Source: Chlorobiota bacterium (lineage in GTDB: Bacteria > Bacteroidota > Ignavibacteria > OLB7). Taken from it: DNA of 64,000 nt. Position numbers and translations under genes: made by a program. The notes beneath the pieces were generated by a model, which was given only the letters and a program-made list of their open reading frames with translations, was not told where the DNA came from and made no database searches. Shown here piece after piece: positions 37,231 through 46,544 of the stretch. The DNA is taken from the NCBI GenBank assembly GCA_016700335.1, contig CP065014.1, forward strand, positions 2,951,001 through 3,015,000, given 5' to 3'. Each line of letters starts with the position of its first letter. Position 1 is the first letter of the stretch.

Positions 37231-37261
37231 CCCATCTTCAGAATAAAATTATGAAGATGGG
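37231..37261 (+). terminator. Intrinsic terminator after the Cys-rich gene
   Basis: A 10-bp perfect stem (CCCATCTTCA with its reverse complement) and an 11-base loop are followed by a T-rich TGTTCTTTAA. Confidence 0.75.
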
Positions 37262-37299
37262 TGTTCTTTAATAATATTAATTTCCAAAAAATAAAAAAT

Positions 37300-38517
37300 A
37301 TGAAACCAGTTCTAATCATACTAATCGCTTTCTCGTTTATAATTTTAAGCGAATCATATTCCCAACAGCAAGGAGTTTGGGAGGAGATAACCACTCCACA
37401 AGATGATAACCATTGGATAGGTTTTATTACAATTATTGGCGATAGGCTGTATGTTGGTAGTAGTGGGCAGATATTTTATACAGATGACTATGGTAAAAAA
37501 TGGAGTGAAATACCTCACCCCGAAGGGACAAATGATATACGTAATATTCAGTTTATAAAAGGTAGGTTGCTCATAAATGACGATGGCTATAAAAATTATA
37601 TTTCATCTGATACAGGCAAAAGTTGGGTAAAGTTCAGGTCGCCCTCTTTACCAATTTATTATGAAAATAATTTGTATGATATATATGATTATATTTTACG
37701 TTCATCAGATTTTGGCAAAACATGGGATACATTATCTAAATTCCCTTTGAGTATTCGGAGTGCCGAAGAGAGGATAATAGATTCAAAGGGAGTTTTTATA
37801 GCAAGGGATTACAATGGAAACTTAGTTCGTTCCACTGATAAAGGTATTACTTGGAAAATTGAAAGTAAGGAATCTTATCAATTTTTGACATCTTTGGGCG
37901 ACTACGTTTTTGGATATAATTTACGGGACTACAAGCTATATCGTTCGGGCAATTCAGGGGTAAGTTGGGAAGTTACAAGCCTTGAAAAAATATCACAGTT
38001 AGATTTGAAAACATTTAACAATAAAGGGGGAATTATTGCGGCAAATAAGTATGCACTGAAGCCAAAACTACCACCTATTGCAATTTCAAATGATTATGGG
38101 CTAACATGGAGCAGAATAGACAAATTACCACCAATCGCTGATTCAACTTTTTATGCAATGGAATATGATATTGATAACAAAACATTGTATTTGTCTAATA
38201 ACCGTCTATTTAGGCTTAAAGCAGATTTTAAGGGTGTAAATGAAACAGCAGTCCAATTGTATGATGTGAGTTTGTTTCCGAATTACATAAGTGGTAATTC
38301 ATTAAGCAGGTTGAATTTTAAATTAGATAATGTAAGTAATGTAAGAATAGAACTAATTAATTGTTTGGGTAAAGAGATAGAGTTATTGAAGCAAGGCAAA
38401 TTAGAGCCGGGAGATTATACAATAAATATACCGGTTGAGCTTTTAAGTGGAATGTATTATGTGATAACCGAAATAAATGGGAAACGTAAAACTGAGAAAC
38501 TAATTATTGAAAGATGA
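37300..38517 (+). CDS. T9SS-secreted YCF48/BNR-type propeller protein
   Basis: This is an intact 405-residue secreted protein. I chose ATG at 37300 because it begins a signal peptide (MKPVLIILIAFSFIILSESY, then SQ); an upstream GTG would add 13 residues before it. BNR-type strands recur: YTDDYGKKWSEI, SSDTGKSWVKF, RSSDFGKTWDTL, STDKGITWKIE, SNDYGLTWSRI. The C-terminal 80 residues form a full T9SS sorting domain (SLSRLNFKLDNVSNVRIEL to LLSGMYYVITEINGKRKTEK). It is a relative of the truncated protein at 34519-35628. Confidence 0.75.
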   Translation: MKPVLIILIAFSFIILSESYSQQQGVWEEITTPQDDNHWIGFITIIGDRLYVGSSGQIFYTDDYGKKWSEIPHPEGTNDIRNIQFIKGRLLINDDGYKNYISSDTGKSWVKFRSPSLPIYYENNLYDIYDYILRSSDFGKTWDTLSKFPLSIRSAEERIIDSKGVFIARDYNGNLVRSTDKGITWKIESKESYQFLTSLGDYVFGYNLRDYKLYRSGNSGVSWEVTSLEKISQLDLKTFNNKGGIIAANKYALKPKLPPIAISNDYGLTWSRIDKLPPIADSTFYAMEYDIDNKTLYLSNNRLFRLKADFKGVNETAVQLYDVSLFPNYISGNSLSRLNFKLDNVSNVRIELINCLGKEIELLKQGKLEPGDYTINIPVELLSGMYYVITEINGKRKTEKLIIER

Positions 38518-38576
38518 AAAATGCTTAAACTAAAATAATGAGTGTATGAGATAAATTGCAGAGTTTTTCATCATAG

Positions 38577-38594
38577 AAACAAGTATTTATGCGC
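38577..38594 (-). repeat. 18-bp inverted repeat, right copy
   Basis: AAACAAGTATTTATGCGC is the exact reverse complement of 31049-31066. Confidence 0.8.
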
Positions 38595-38665
38595 ATCACA
38601 GGGTTTTTCTGATGACAAGTTGTAAATTAATTAGTTACCTTTCATCTTAAAAAAGTAAAAATATC

Positions 38666-38712
38666 ATCGTGATATTACGATGATATAGGAGGCATTATCG
38701 TAATATTGCGAT
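38666..38712. repeat. Twin 16-bp palindromes
   Basis: ATCGTGATATTACGAT (38666-38681) and ATCGTAATATTGCGAT (38697-38712) are each near-perfect palindromes and nearly identical to each other, 31 bases (about three helical turns) start to start. They could be paired operator sites. The first extends to a 10-bp stem at 38661-38686. Confidence 0.6.
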
Positions 38713-38729
38713 AAAAAAAATATCATTAT

Positions 38730-39864
38730 TTGTTTAGTTTCATAACGTTGTTGATGGCATCAGGGCAGTCCATGTAATTTAGTAAGACTAAAAAAACGAA
38801 GGACTGCGTTCATAAAATTGATTATTTTTATTTACCAAAATTAAAATAATATGAAACAATCTTATCATTCTAATGCCGTTTCAAATCTAAGCATAAGACA
38901 ACTAATCCAAAAGGATAATCTTTCAACAAATAAAGAGTTATCTAATAGGTTTGGAACTTCTACACAAACTATTTCAAAATTGAGGAATAGAGAATTTCAA
39001 ACAGATTCTTTCTCTGCACCAGTTAAAATAGAGTATGCCCTAAGCGAATTAGAAATGACTTTAATTGTTAGCTTGCGAATGAGTAGTTGGCTACCTTTAG
39101 ATGAGGTTCATGAAGCCTTATTGCGTCATAATAGCCGTATTAGTAGAGCATTGGTGTATAGATGTTTTGTAAAAAACAATATCAACAGAGTGCCTGAAGT
39201 TGAAAAAGAGAAAGCGAAAGAATTTAAAGCATACGAGCCTGGCTACTTACATATTGACGTAACATATATGCCAAAATTCAACAAAGTAGGTTCTTACTTA
39301 AATGTAGCAATAGATAGGGCTACAAGGATAATGAATTACAAGATTTATGATAATAAAACATCAAATAATACAGATTTATTTTTCGGTGAATGTATGTCAT
39401 TTTTTCCCTTTGCCATCACCCATATATTAACTGATAATGGACTTGAATTCACGAATAGACTAATCAATAGTAAAAAGAATAAACTCTGCACAAAACCTTC
39501 TTTATTAGATATAAAATGTGCTACAAACAACATTGAGCATAGATGAACAAGACCTTCAACGCCAAAAACGAATGGGATGGTTGAAAGGGTTAATGGAACG
39601 ATTAAAACCAATACGATATTAAAATATGAGTATCCTAACAGAGTGGCTTTAGAAAAAGAGTTATCAGACTTTCTAATCTTCTACAATCTTCATCGAAGGC
39701 ATGGCTCATTAAAAAACGAATTGAATGTTAAAACTCCTTTCGACGCACTTGAAAAATGGTTCACATTGAAACCTGAATTATTTATTATTTCACCGGCACT
39801 ATTTAAAATTAATTTGCACTCACATGTAATCTATTTTCATCAACAACCTTCTGAAAATTGACAA
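38730..39864 (+). mobile_element. IS481-like insertion sequence, about 1.13 kb, inactive
   Basis: A single transposase frame is flanked by inverted ends. The left end from 38730 reads TTGTTTAGTTTCATAAC then GTTGTTGATG. The reverse complement of the right end (39838-39864) reads TTGTCAATTTTCAGAAG then the same GTTGTTGATG, about 20 matches over 27 bases. Length and single-ORF organisation fit IS481. I see no clear target-site duplication. Right-end-like sequences also occur at 24540, 25023 and 31083. Confidence 0.7.
38851..39861 (+). pseudogene. IS481-family transposase with an in-frame TGA
   Basis: The N-terminal helix-turn-helix (LSTNKELSNRFGTSTQTISK) is followed by the integrase core with the DDE residues in order: HIDVTYMPKFNKVGSYLNVA, ILTDNGLEFTNRLI, and NGMVERVNGTIK. 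An in-frame TGA at 39544-39546 lies between NNIEHR and TRPSTPKTNGMVERV, where active relatives carry a sense codon (HRLT or HRRT types). The glutamate of the triad is after the stop, so the truncated product is inactive. The frame is otherwise undamaged, so inactivation is probably recent. Confidence 0.85.
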
Positions 39865-39871
39865 TTTATTA

Positions 39872-40064
39872 CAATGAAAGACCTCATTAGAATATTAGGA
39901 ACCATACCCCAAATTTTATTCATCTTTCAAAACAACTTTAAAAACCGATAGATTATGTAAGAATATTTTTTTTAAATACACTTTGTTTTGAAATCTAGTT
40001 AAGGGCTAAAAATTGAATTGTAAACTAGTACTTGAATTGACTAATTAAACTATATACTTTATTT
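39872..40064 (+). repeat. Long imperfect direct repeat, left copy
   Basis: About 190 bases resembling 43989-44183 in the same orientation. Matching blocks include AATGAARGAMCTCATT, AACCATAC, CGATAGATT and AATTGTAAACTA. The pair flanks the methyltransferase/restriction genes. Confidence 0.7.
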
Positions 40065-40145
40065 AAGTCAAAGTATATAGTTGTTAAAAAACATGACATT
40101 CTAAGCTTTGTTCAATTAATTTCTTGTATCAGCTGTTGTAAGTAT

Positions 40146-41258
40146 TCAATACTTTTCCATTAAAAATAAATACTCTAAATACTTGCCTTCACTATTTATC
40201 CATTCATTAGTCCAACGCATCTGTCCCATTACATTTTTCTTATAATTAATTTCAATAACTCGTAATAAATTACCTGACGAATTTATAATATCAAATAATT
40301 CTTCTTTATTTGCCCTTCCCCCTGAACTATAAGACAATAATATGTATTTTGAATTAGTTTCATTTATTAGTTTTTTAATAGCTTGGATAGCAATAAAATG
40401 CCCGTTTTCATCTTTTCTAAATTCTTCAAAAATTGAAGCTGCAACCTTATCTCGCGAATCTTCCCTTCGGTTTACCTTTCCAAATAACTGAGGTTTATCA
40501 TTTAAAATAACAGATGTCCATATATGGTAATATGAGTTATAACGAACTCTACTTGGTGGCATTTGTTCATTGTTAGAGCCATAAGGAGGATCAAAATAAG
40601 CTAAATCATAAGTTTTACCCTTTATTGTTTCAAAAATATCACCTTTTAAAACTGTATTTATTTTACTGTTTGGAAACAATAATGGTACTTGTAATTTTAA
40701 ATCGTTGTAAGATCTTGGAGACCATTCTGCAAGATATGCAACGTAATGACCTAAAGTGCTATCTACCGAATCCAAAGCTAGAATAAGACTTGTAAGAGCA
40801 ATTGATTTCTCGATTTCATTCAAATTAAGTTTTTCAATTTCATCTCTTATAACATCAAGTTTCATTGTGTTTTTCAATTGGAAGGGCCTTTTTTCAAGAT
40901 TTTTATCTGAACCACCATAATGTTCTGAAAACCATCCTTCGTAACCATTTAAATTGTTAAGATGCTCAATCAATGATTCATAATCTTTGGGGGGTTTTGT
41001 ATTAAGTAAGTATGCTTTTGCCAAAGTTTCTGACCAAACAGAAATGTCACTTGATGTTGTATTAAAACCTGCTTTTGCAAAGGCTTGCGACACTCTTGTT
41101 GAACCACTGAAACCGTCAAGTACATTTTCAACTTCTATTTGAGAAATTATATTAAAAATATGGGGAAGTATCTTTAGCTTTGACCCCGCATACTTAATAC
41201 CCTCTGTTTTTGGAGTATAAATTTTTGTATTTCCAGATAAGTCAACCATGCTATTCAT
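40146..41258 (-). CDS. D12-class DNA adenine methyltransferase
   Basis: This 370-residue N6-adenine methyltransferase has the FxGxG-type SAM motif as VLDGFSGSTRVSQAF at about residues 45-59, the early GIKYAGSKLKILPHI typical of the D12/Dam class, and the catalytic DPPYGSNNEQ at about residue 219. Length fits a stand-alone type II methylase. The gene is intact, while the neighbouring restriction-modification gene is ruined. It stops with TGA, showing TGA is a normal stop here. It may be the surviving modification enzyme of a dead system or a host-recruited orphan. The recognition sequence is unknown. Confidence 0.85.
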   Translation of the reverse strand: MNSMVDLSGNTKIYTPKTEGIKYAGSKLKILPHIFNIISQIEVENVLDGFSGSTRVSQAFAKAGFNTTSSDISVWSETLAKAYLLNTKPPKDYESLIEHLNNLNGYEGWFSEHYGGSDKNLEKRPFQLKNTMKLDVIRDEIEKLNLNEIEKSIALTSLILALDSVDSTLGHYVAYLAEWSPRSYNDLKLQVPLLFPNSKINTVLKGDIFETIKGKTYDLAYFDPPYGSNNEQMPPSRVRYNSYYHIWTSVILNDKPQLFGKVNRREDSRDKVAASIFEEFRKDENGHFIAIQAIKKLINETNSKYILLSYSSGGRANKEELFDIINSSGNLLRVIEINYKKNVMGQMRWTNEWINSEGKYLEYLFLMEKY

Positions 41259-41393
41259 TTTTTTAGTTTTAAATTATCTATGTCCTTTAGCAAGATTTCG
41301 TTTAATTCTGCATTTCATTTTTCAAATGCATTTAATGATAAGCTAAAAAGATAAATTAATTGCAATGTACTGAAATAGGTTTACACATAATTA

Positions 41394-43813
41394 TCATAGT
41401 TTTAAAAATTCGTATTCGTAAACTTTCGGTTCTATTTTTTCGGCAAGTTTTTTTAGCTTTAATCTTAAATCACTTATTAGTTGCATATAAGTTTCATCAG
41501 AACTTTTATTGTTCATTTTCCCTGCTTCATTTCTTCCTTGAAAATGTTCTCTAATGTCGTAAAGCGAGGCATTTACGTTACAGTTTGGTTGTTTATGATA
41601 ATATTTCCAAAGTTCACGACCGGCATCAAAAACGGCGGTAGCTTCCTCCGAAAAATTTAAAGGTACTTCGTAATGTGCTTTAGGTTCGCTAACTACAAAT
41701 AAATCTACTTTATCATCAGGCTTGATTTTTCCTTTGATAAACTTACTCATAAAATTACTCTCAAACTTTTCTCTTGCATTTACTTCTTGCTCGGTAAATG
41801 GTATCCAGTGATTTGTGCCATACTTTGATTGAATATTATTACTAAAAAGCGTAAATGCTAAGCAATCATTTTGAAATTCTGAATCCGTTTTCCATCCTTC
41901 GTTTGGAAATAAAAATTGGTCTCTGTCGATAAGCCATGTGGCTTCTATGCATTTACGAACTGCAAAATAGATTGAAACAGGAATTAGATTTTCTGTCGTA
42001 ATTCTTGTGTGTCTTCCACCTTTCTTCCAATTTTCTTTTTCTTCATTATCAACAAAAATCATTCGTTGGTTTTGGAAGTCGTTACCAACCGAAGCCATAT
42101 GACCAACGTAGTTGTTAGAAATGTTTTTTGAGTATATTTCTAACCAATCACTAATGTATTTTGAGTTGTCGTATGTTGAAATAGTTTTTTCACCTATAAA
42201 ATTCCCTTTTGTATCATAAACATCGGCAATTGTTTGTTCAAATGCTTCGTCTTTGTTCAAATTCCAAATGAAAAAACCGATTGGGAAATCGCCTTTGACA
42301 TTATCAAAAGAGTCGGCTGGAACAACAAAAAATTTCTCGATCGAAGCTCGAAAGAAACTTCTGAAATCTGAGTAGTTTGGTGCTTGCAGAATTTTCAACT
42401 TTGAAAATTCTGCAAGAATAATGTTAGGGCTATCTTGATATATCCTTGTAAAAAATTGAGCAAACATTTCACTACTTGCTTTAGCCATAAGTGTTTGATA
42501 TTTGGTGTGTATTTTGCAAACATGAACATCTTTTCGTCCAATTCCTCTTACATTGTCACCTTCTGCATAAGGTGGATTAATATAAATAACTAATTTTTTT
42601 TGCTTTTTTGGGATGTTAATAATTTCTTGTAATGGCTTTAGTAATTTGGTAAAATCATCATTTAAAAAATCAAACTGAAAAACGTGGTCGTCTAATAAGT
42701 TTGCACCTTTTTTAATACGGTCGTGCATAACTTCAACATCTTGTTTGTCTAATGTTGAAGCCCAAATGTTGTATTTATTTGTGAATCCGTTTAATAAATT
42801 TCCTGTTCAAGCGGTACAATCCCAAATATAATATTCATCTTGCCAGTTTTCCCCCAATACATCTGTAAGGTATTTTTGGGAAAGTTCAACCCAAATTTGT
42901 GGTGTAAAGAAACTGCCTTTTCGTTCTCTTACGTCTTGAGGAACAAGAAGTCTCTTCGTTCAACTATGTAATCCCAATATTCTTCTTTTGGTGGCCTGTC
43001 GTATTAATTCCAAAATTGTGTATGAGCAACTTGATTATCAGTAAAGGATGTTTCACTATGGCTAAACAATCCAGATTCGCTAAGTTTTCGGTCAAGTTCA
43101 TAATGGTCATGCTTTAATAAAACGTACAACTTTTTCCTTTAACGTATTGTTTTCTTGGGAAAGTATATCGGCAATGTAAAAGTCTAAATCAATAATACTA
43201 GCTTTCTTTGCAATTTCCCAATTTACAGCAATTGTTGGTTTTACTATATTAAGGCATTTATTGAAATAACAATAAAATTGTTTTTGTCAATTTTGGTTTT
43301 GGTCAATCCAAATTTCCCAACAATAAAATTATTTTTGATGAACTTCTTTAACTCTCTGTCGTCATTGATAAAGTTAAAGAGTAAGGCTTTGTTATCAATA
43401 TCTGCTTTAACTCTTTCGTGAATAAGTTTAAATTACTTTGTTTCGTGGTTTGAAGGAGTTACGTTCCAATTAAAATCATTTATGTAAAAAACATCGTGTA
43501 TATCATTGTAAGGAATGAAAGCAATTTTTTCTCCATCAAATGCACCTAACATTGATGGTGGTAAAAATTTATCAAAGGTTCTTGCTTTTCCAATTGTTAA
43601 AATTAGTTGAACAATAGATTTATAAATATCAGAAGAACCTTTTTTTGCTTCTGCCCACAATAGCGATTCTTGTTCAAATAATTCTTTTTGACTTTGGTGC
43701 ATACATACACTAAAGTCAACATTGCCAATTATTTTGGAGCAGTCATATATCCAAAAGTAGTCTTGCGCTACTTTGTTTTTTAGCTCTTCTTCTCTTATGT
43801 TTTGATATTTCAT
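41394..43813 (-). pseudogene. Decayed restriction-modification protein (PD-(D/E)XK plus N6 methyltransferase)
   Basis: One gene of about 800 codons can be followed through at least six lesions. The N-terminal part (126 residues from 43813) has a nuclease-like DFSV...LLWAEAKKGSSD (D...ExK). Then come in-frame TAA at 43433-43435 (ETK, stop, FKLIHERVKADI), a frameshift near 43265, another near 43125, TAA at 43004-43006 (QFWN, stop, YDRPPKEEYWDY), a one-base loss near 42945 (RRDF to VPQDVRERKGSFFTPQ), and TGA at 42807-42809 in the SAM motif (WDCTA, stop, TGNLLNG). The last 444 codons are intact and include the catalytic INPPYAEGDN. The fused layout suggests a type IIG or Eco57I-like enzyme. It is certainly not functional as a full protein. 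Confidence 0.85.
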
Positions 43814-43988
43814 TTGTCGTCAATATGTTTGGCTGTTTCAGATTTGTATTGCAATTTGCTTTAGTGTTTTTGGCTTTATAGTGTAGTGAAATTTGAAGAT
43901 AAAATGTTATTTAAATCACAAATGTAGATAGAATTTTAAATATTTTATTTAAGTAGAAAAATGTAGAAAAATATCGAATTATTTGTAA

Positions 43989-44183
43989 AAATGAAGGAAC
44001 TCATTTAAGTATTGGAAACCATACAAAAGCTCATAATTATAATTCAAAAACAAATTTAATGATCGATAGATTTTGAAAGAACTATTATCAAAAAAAACTA
44101 TATTTTTAAATCAAGTTTAAGACAAAATGTAATTGTAAACTAATGCTAGGAATTATTAATTAATCTGTTAGCTTTATTTCGGA
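43989..44183 (+). repeat. Long imperfect direct repeat, right copy
   Basis: This matches 39872-40064 in order and orientation, by eye at roughly 70 percent with small indels. It ends just before the terminator of the pfkB-like gene. Confidence 0.7.
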
Positions 44184-44214
44184 CGAGTCAGCAATATTAA
44201 AACCAACAATAAAA

Positions 44215-44251
44215 AAGCCCACCAAAATTATTTAATATTTTTGATGGGCTT
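44215..44251 (-). terminator. Intrinsic terminator of the sugar-kinase operon
   Basis: A 13-bp stem (AAGCCCACCAAAA pairing TTTTGATGGGCTT, with a G-U pair in minus-strand RNA) has an A-run on its left, which is a U-tract for minus-strand transcripts. Confidence 0.8.
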
Positions 44252-44286
44252 ATTTACTTATTTATAATTTAAAAAGAAATTTAATT

Positions 44287-45216
44287 TTAATAACTGTCTT
44301 CACTAAAATCAAAGTTGGAAATTAATTGAAGTTCTTTTGCCCTATCTTTAATTTGATTTTTTGTTAAATTAAGTAAACCACCAACTGAAAATTCACTACA
44401 ACAAAAACTTGCCATCACAGTACCATAGATTAAGGATCTACGGATATTTAATTCATTAACTTCACTACATTGAGATAAATAACCAATCATTCCTCCAGCA
44501 AAAGAATCCCCTGCACCAGTAGGATCAACTATATCAAGTAATGGGAAGGCTGGAGCAATAAATATACCACCATCTTTTGAAAATAATAATGCACCATGTT
44601 CCCCTTTTTTAATAACAACAAACTTACATCCCATTTCTAAAATTTTCTCTGATGCTTTAATAAGATTATGTTCTTTAGTTAACTCTCGCGCTTCACTATC
44701 ATTTATAACAAGGCAATCAACGTTTTTAATAATTTCCAACACATCGGCATACATAAGTTCTATCCAAAAATTCATTGTATCACACATAACAAATTTTGGA
44801 GAATTAAATTGCCTTAAAGCTTTTACTTGCAGCTTTGGATCTACATTTCCTAAGCATACAAATTGAGTATCTTTATCTTCATCTTTAATTATTGGATTAA
44901 ACTCTAAAAGTACATTTAATTGAGTGTCTAATGTATCTCTATTATTCATATCAGAATGATATCTACCAGCCCAGTGGAAAGTCTTTCCATCTGGTTTGAC
45001 CTCAATATTACTAGTATTAATTCCTCTATCAGTTAATACATTAAAAGAATTAAAATCTCCACCTACAATTCCAATTACAGAAGTTGCATTACAGAAATAA
45101 CTTGCAGCTAAAGAAATATAAGTAGCTGATCCTCCTAAAGCGTTTGGTGCACTTCCAAAAGGAGTTTCAACTGAATCATAAGCAACAGTTCCAATTGCTA
45201 ATATTTTATTTGACAT
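44287..45216 (-). CDS. PfkB-family carbohydrate/nucleoside kinase
   Basis: This is a 309-residue ribokinase-fold kinase. The N-terminal LAIGTVAYDSVETPFGSAP and LGGSATYISLAAS are family patterns, and the C-terminal PfkB signature IVDPTGAGDSFAGGMIGYLS contains the catalytic aspartate and anion hole. It closely resembles the PfkB proteins annotated as sugar kinases in many Bacteroidota; the substrate cannot be read. The MFS transporter gene upstream is 18 bases away, so the two form a small operon ending at the terminator at 44215-44251. Confidence 0.88.
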   Translation of the reverse strand: MSNKILAIGTVAYDSVETPFGSAPNALGGSATYISLAASYFCNATSVIGIVGGDFNSFNVLTDRGINTSNIEVKPDGKTFHWAGRYHSDMNNRDTLDTQLNVLLEFNPIIKDEDKDTQFVCLGNVDPKLQVKALRQFNSPKFVMCDTMNFWIELMYADVLEIIKNVDCLVINDSEARELTKEHNLIKASEKILEMGCKFVVIKKGEHGALLFSKDGGIFIAPAFPLLDIVDPTGAGDSFAGGMIGYLSQCSEVNELNIRRSLIYGTVMASFCCSEFSVGGLLNLTKNQIKDRAKELQLISNFDFSEDSY

Positions 45217-45234
45217 ATAGAAAAAAAATAAAAA

Positions 45235-46404
45235 TTAATTAACTTCTTGTATTTGAATTTCATGAGGAGGTTCACTACTTATAGTACTAATAAAAGTACC
45301 CATTAATGCAAATCCACCAGCAGCTAAACAATAGAATATTATTAAATCATGTTCAATTAGCCAACCAGAAACTACTGCTCCTATTATCTGAGCAACACTA
45401 GCCATTGATTGGCTAACGCCAAGTACTGCTCCTTGTTCATCACGTTTTACACTTTTCGTAATTAATGTGGTTATTGAGGGTCTTGTAAAAGCCGAACCAA
45501 TACTTCCAACAACTACATTAATCAATAACAAAGTCAAATTATCTGCATACCACAAAGTTACAAATGACAAACCCATTAATGTAAAACCAATCATGCTAAG
45601 TTTTCTATCTCCAAATATTTTCACTAATCTTCCAATAAAACCTCCTTGAATAATAACACCAACTAAACCAGAAAAAGCATAAATATAACCTACATTTTTA
45701 GCGTCATATCCAAATTGACGATTTAGGAACAATGCAACACCTGCAATGAATGTAGAAAATGATAAAGTGAATGCAAAAAAACTTAATAACCAATTTCTTG
45801 ATTCTACTTTACCGAAAAATCTTTTTATCTGTGAGTATCTACTTTCTATAGATTTACTAGTTGCTGGGACATCAGGTAATAAAAATATAGTGCAAAGAAT
45901 TGAAGTTAGTGAAAGAAATGCTGCAGCAAATGGAGGGTAATGATAACCAAATTGAGATAAGTAACCAGACAATGCAGGACCAACTAAAAAACCTAGCCCA
46001 AAGGCTATTCCTATAAATGCAAATGCTTTTGTTCTTTCTTCTGGCTTGGTAACGTCACTAATATATGCTTGAGCTATGCTTAAATTTCCTGCTGTTGATC
46101 CATCAATCATTCTAGCAACAAATAGCATCAACAAAGAATTTGCTAATCCAAAAAATAAAAAACCAAAAAAAGTACCTATTTGACTTATTAGAAGTATTTT
46201 TTTTCTTCCATAATTGTCAGAAAGTTTTCCTAAAATTGGACCAGAAATCAATTGACAAATTGCAAAAGATGCAAATAATAATCCAACAGTGAAAGGTGAA
46301 GCTCCAAATTTTTTTGCATAAAAGGGAAGAATAGGAATTACTAGTGTCAAGCCAAAAACATCAGCTGTGACAGTCAAAAAAATTGGAATTAATTTCTTAT
46401 TCAA
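45235..46404 (-). CDS. MFS transporter, drug-efflux (TetA-like) type
   Basis: This 389-residue protein has 12 hydrophobic segments. The MFS motif A between TM2 and TM3 is GKLSDNYGRKKILLISQ, and the first half follows the class of tetracycline/multidrug proton antiporters: DVFGLTLVIPILPFYAKKFG, then ARMIDGSTAGNLSIAQAYIS and GLGFLVGPALSGYL. It would export small molecules using proton-motive force. The substrate is unknown and the similarity to TetA does not show tetracycline resistance. It is cotranscribed with the PfkB kinase by layout. Confidence 0.85.
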   Translation of the reverse strand: MNKKLIPIFLTVTADVFGLTLVIPILPFYAKKFGASPFTVGLLFASFAICQLISGPILGKLSDNYGRKKILLISQIGTFFGFLFFGLANSLLMLFVARMIDGSTAGNLSIAQAYISDVTKPEERTKAFAFIGIAFGLGFLVGPALSGYLSQFGYHYPPFAAAFLSLTSILCTIFLLPDVPATSKSIESRYSQIKRFFGKVESRNWLLSFFAFTLSFSTFIAGVALFLNRQFGYDAKNVGYIYAFSGLVGVIIQGGFIGRLVKIFGDRKLSMIGFTLMGLSFVTLWYADNLTLLLINVVVGSIGSAFTRPSITTLITKSVKRDEQGAVLGVSQSMASVAQIIGAVVSGWLIEHDLIIFYCLAAGGFALMGTFISTISSEPPHEIQIQEVN

Positions 46405-46423
46405 TGTTGAAGTTAAGTTTAAT

Positions 46424-46466
46424 AAAAAAGTGAACAGTTAGAAATAAATTTTCACTCACTGTTCAC
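46424..46466 (-). terminator. Terminator of the ATP synthase operon
   Basis: An 8-bp stem (GTGAACAG with CTGTTCAC) and a long loop have an A-run at 46424-46429, a U-tract in minus-strand RNA. It lies about 80 bases beyond the atpG stop. Confidence 0.65.
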
Positions 46467-46544
46467 TAAAAATTTCTGAAAGACTGAATGTTTTACTTCT
46501 GTTAAAATAAATTGACTATTTAAAAATTAATCATTACAATTTTC

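Larger units (their letters stand above)
38518..38729. other. Intergenic stretch with twin palindromes and an inverted repeat
   Basis: No gene. It contains the right copy of the 18-bp inverted repeat (38577-38594) and two near-identical palindromes of the form ATCGTRATATTRCGAT (38666-38681, 38697-38712), 31 bases apart, just before the left end of the IS481-like element. Confidence 0.6.
43814..44286. other. Intergenic stretch, island right edge
   Basis: No gene. It contains the right copy of the long direct repeat and the terminator for the minus-strand sugar-kinase gene at 44215-44251. Core gene content resumes after it. Confidence 0.6.

Noticed and set aside
39544..42809. Possible recoding of TGA as a sense codon, since TGA interrupts the transposase, the restriction-modification gene and the 31.2 kb gene
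   Set aside because: TGA ends normal genes here (40146-41258 methyltransferase, the TPR gene at 61525 with an ATGA overlap). TAA, TAG and frameshifts also interrupt genes in the same region, so ordinary decay explains the data.
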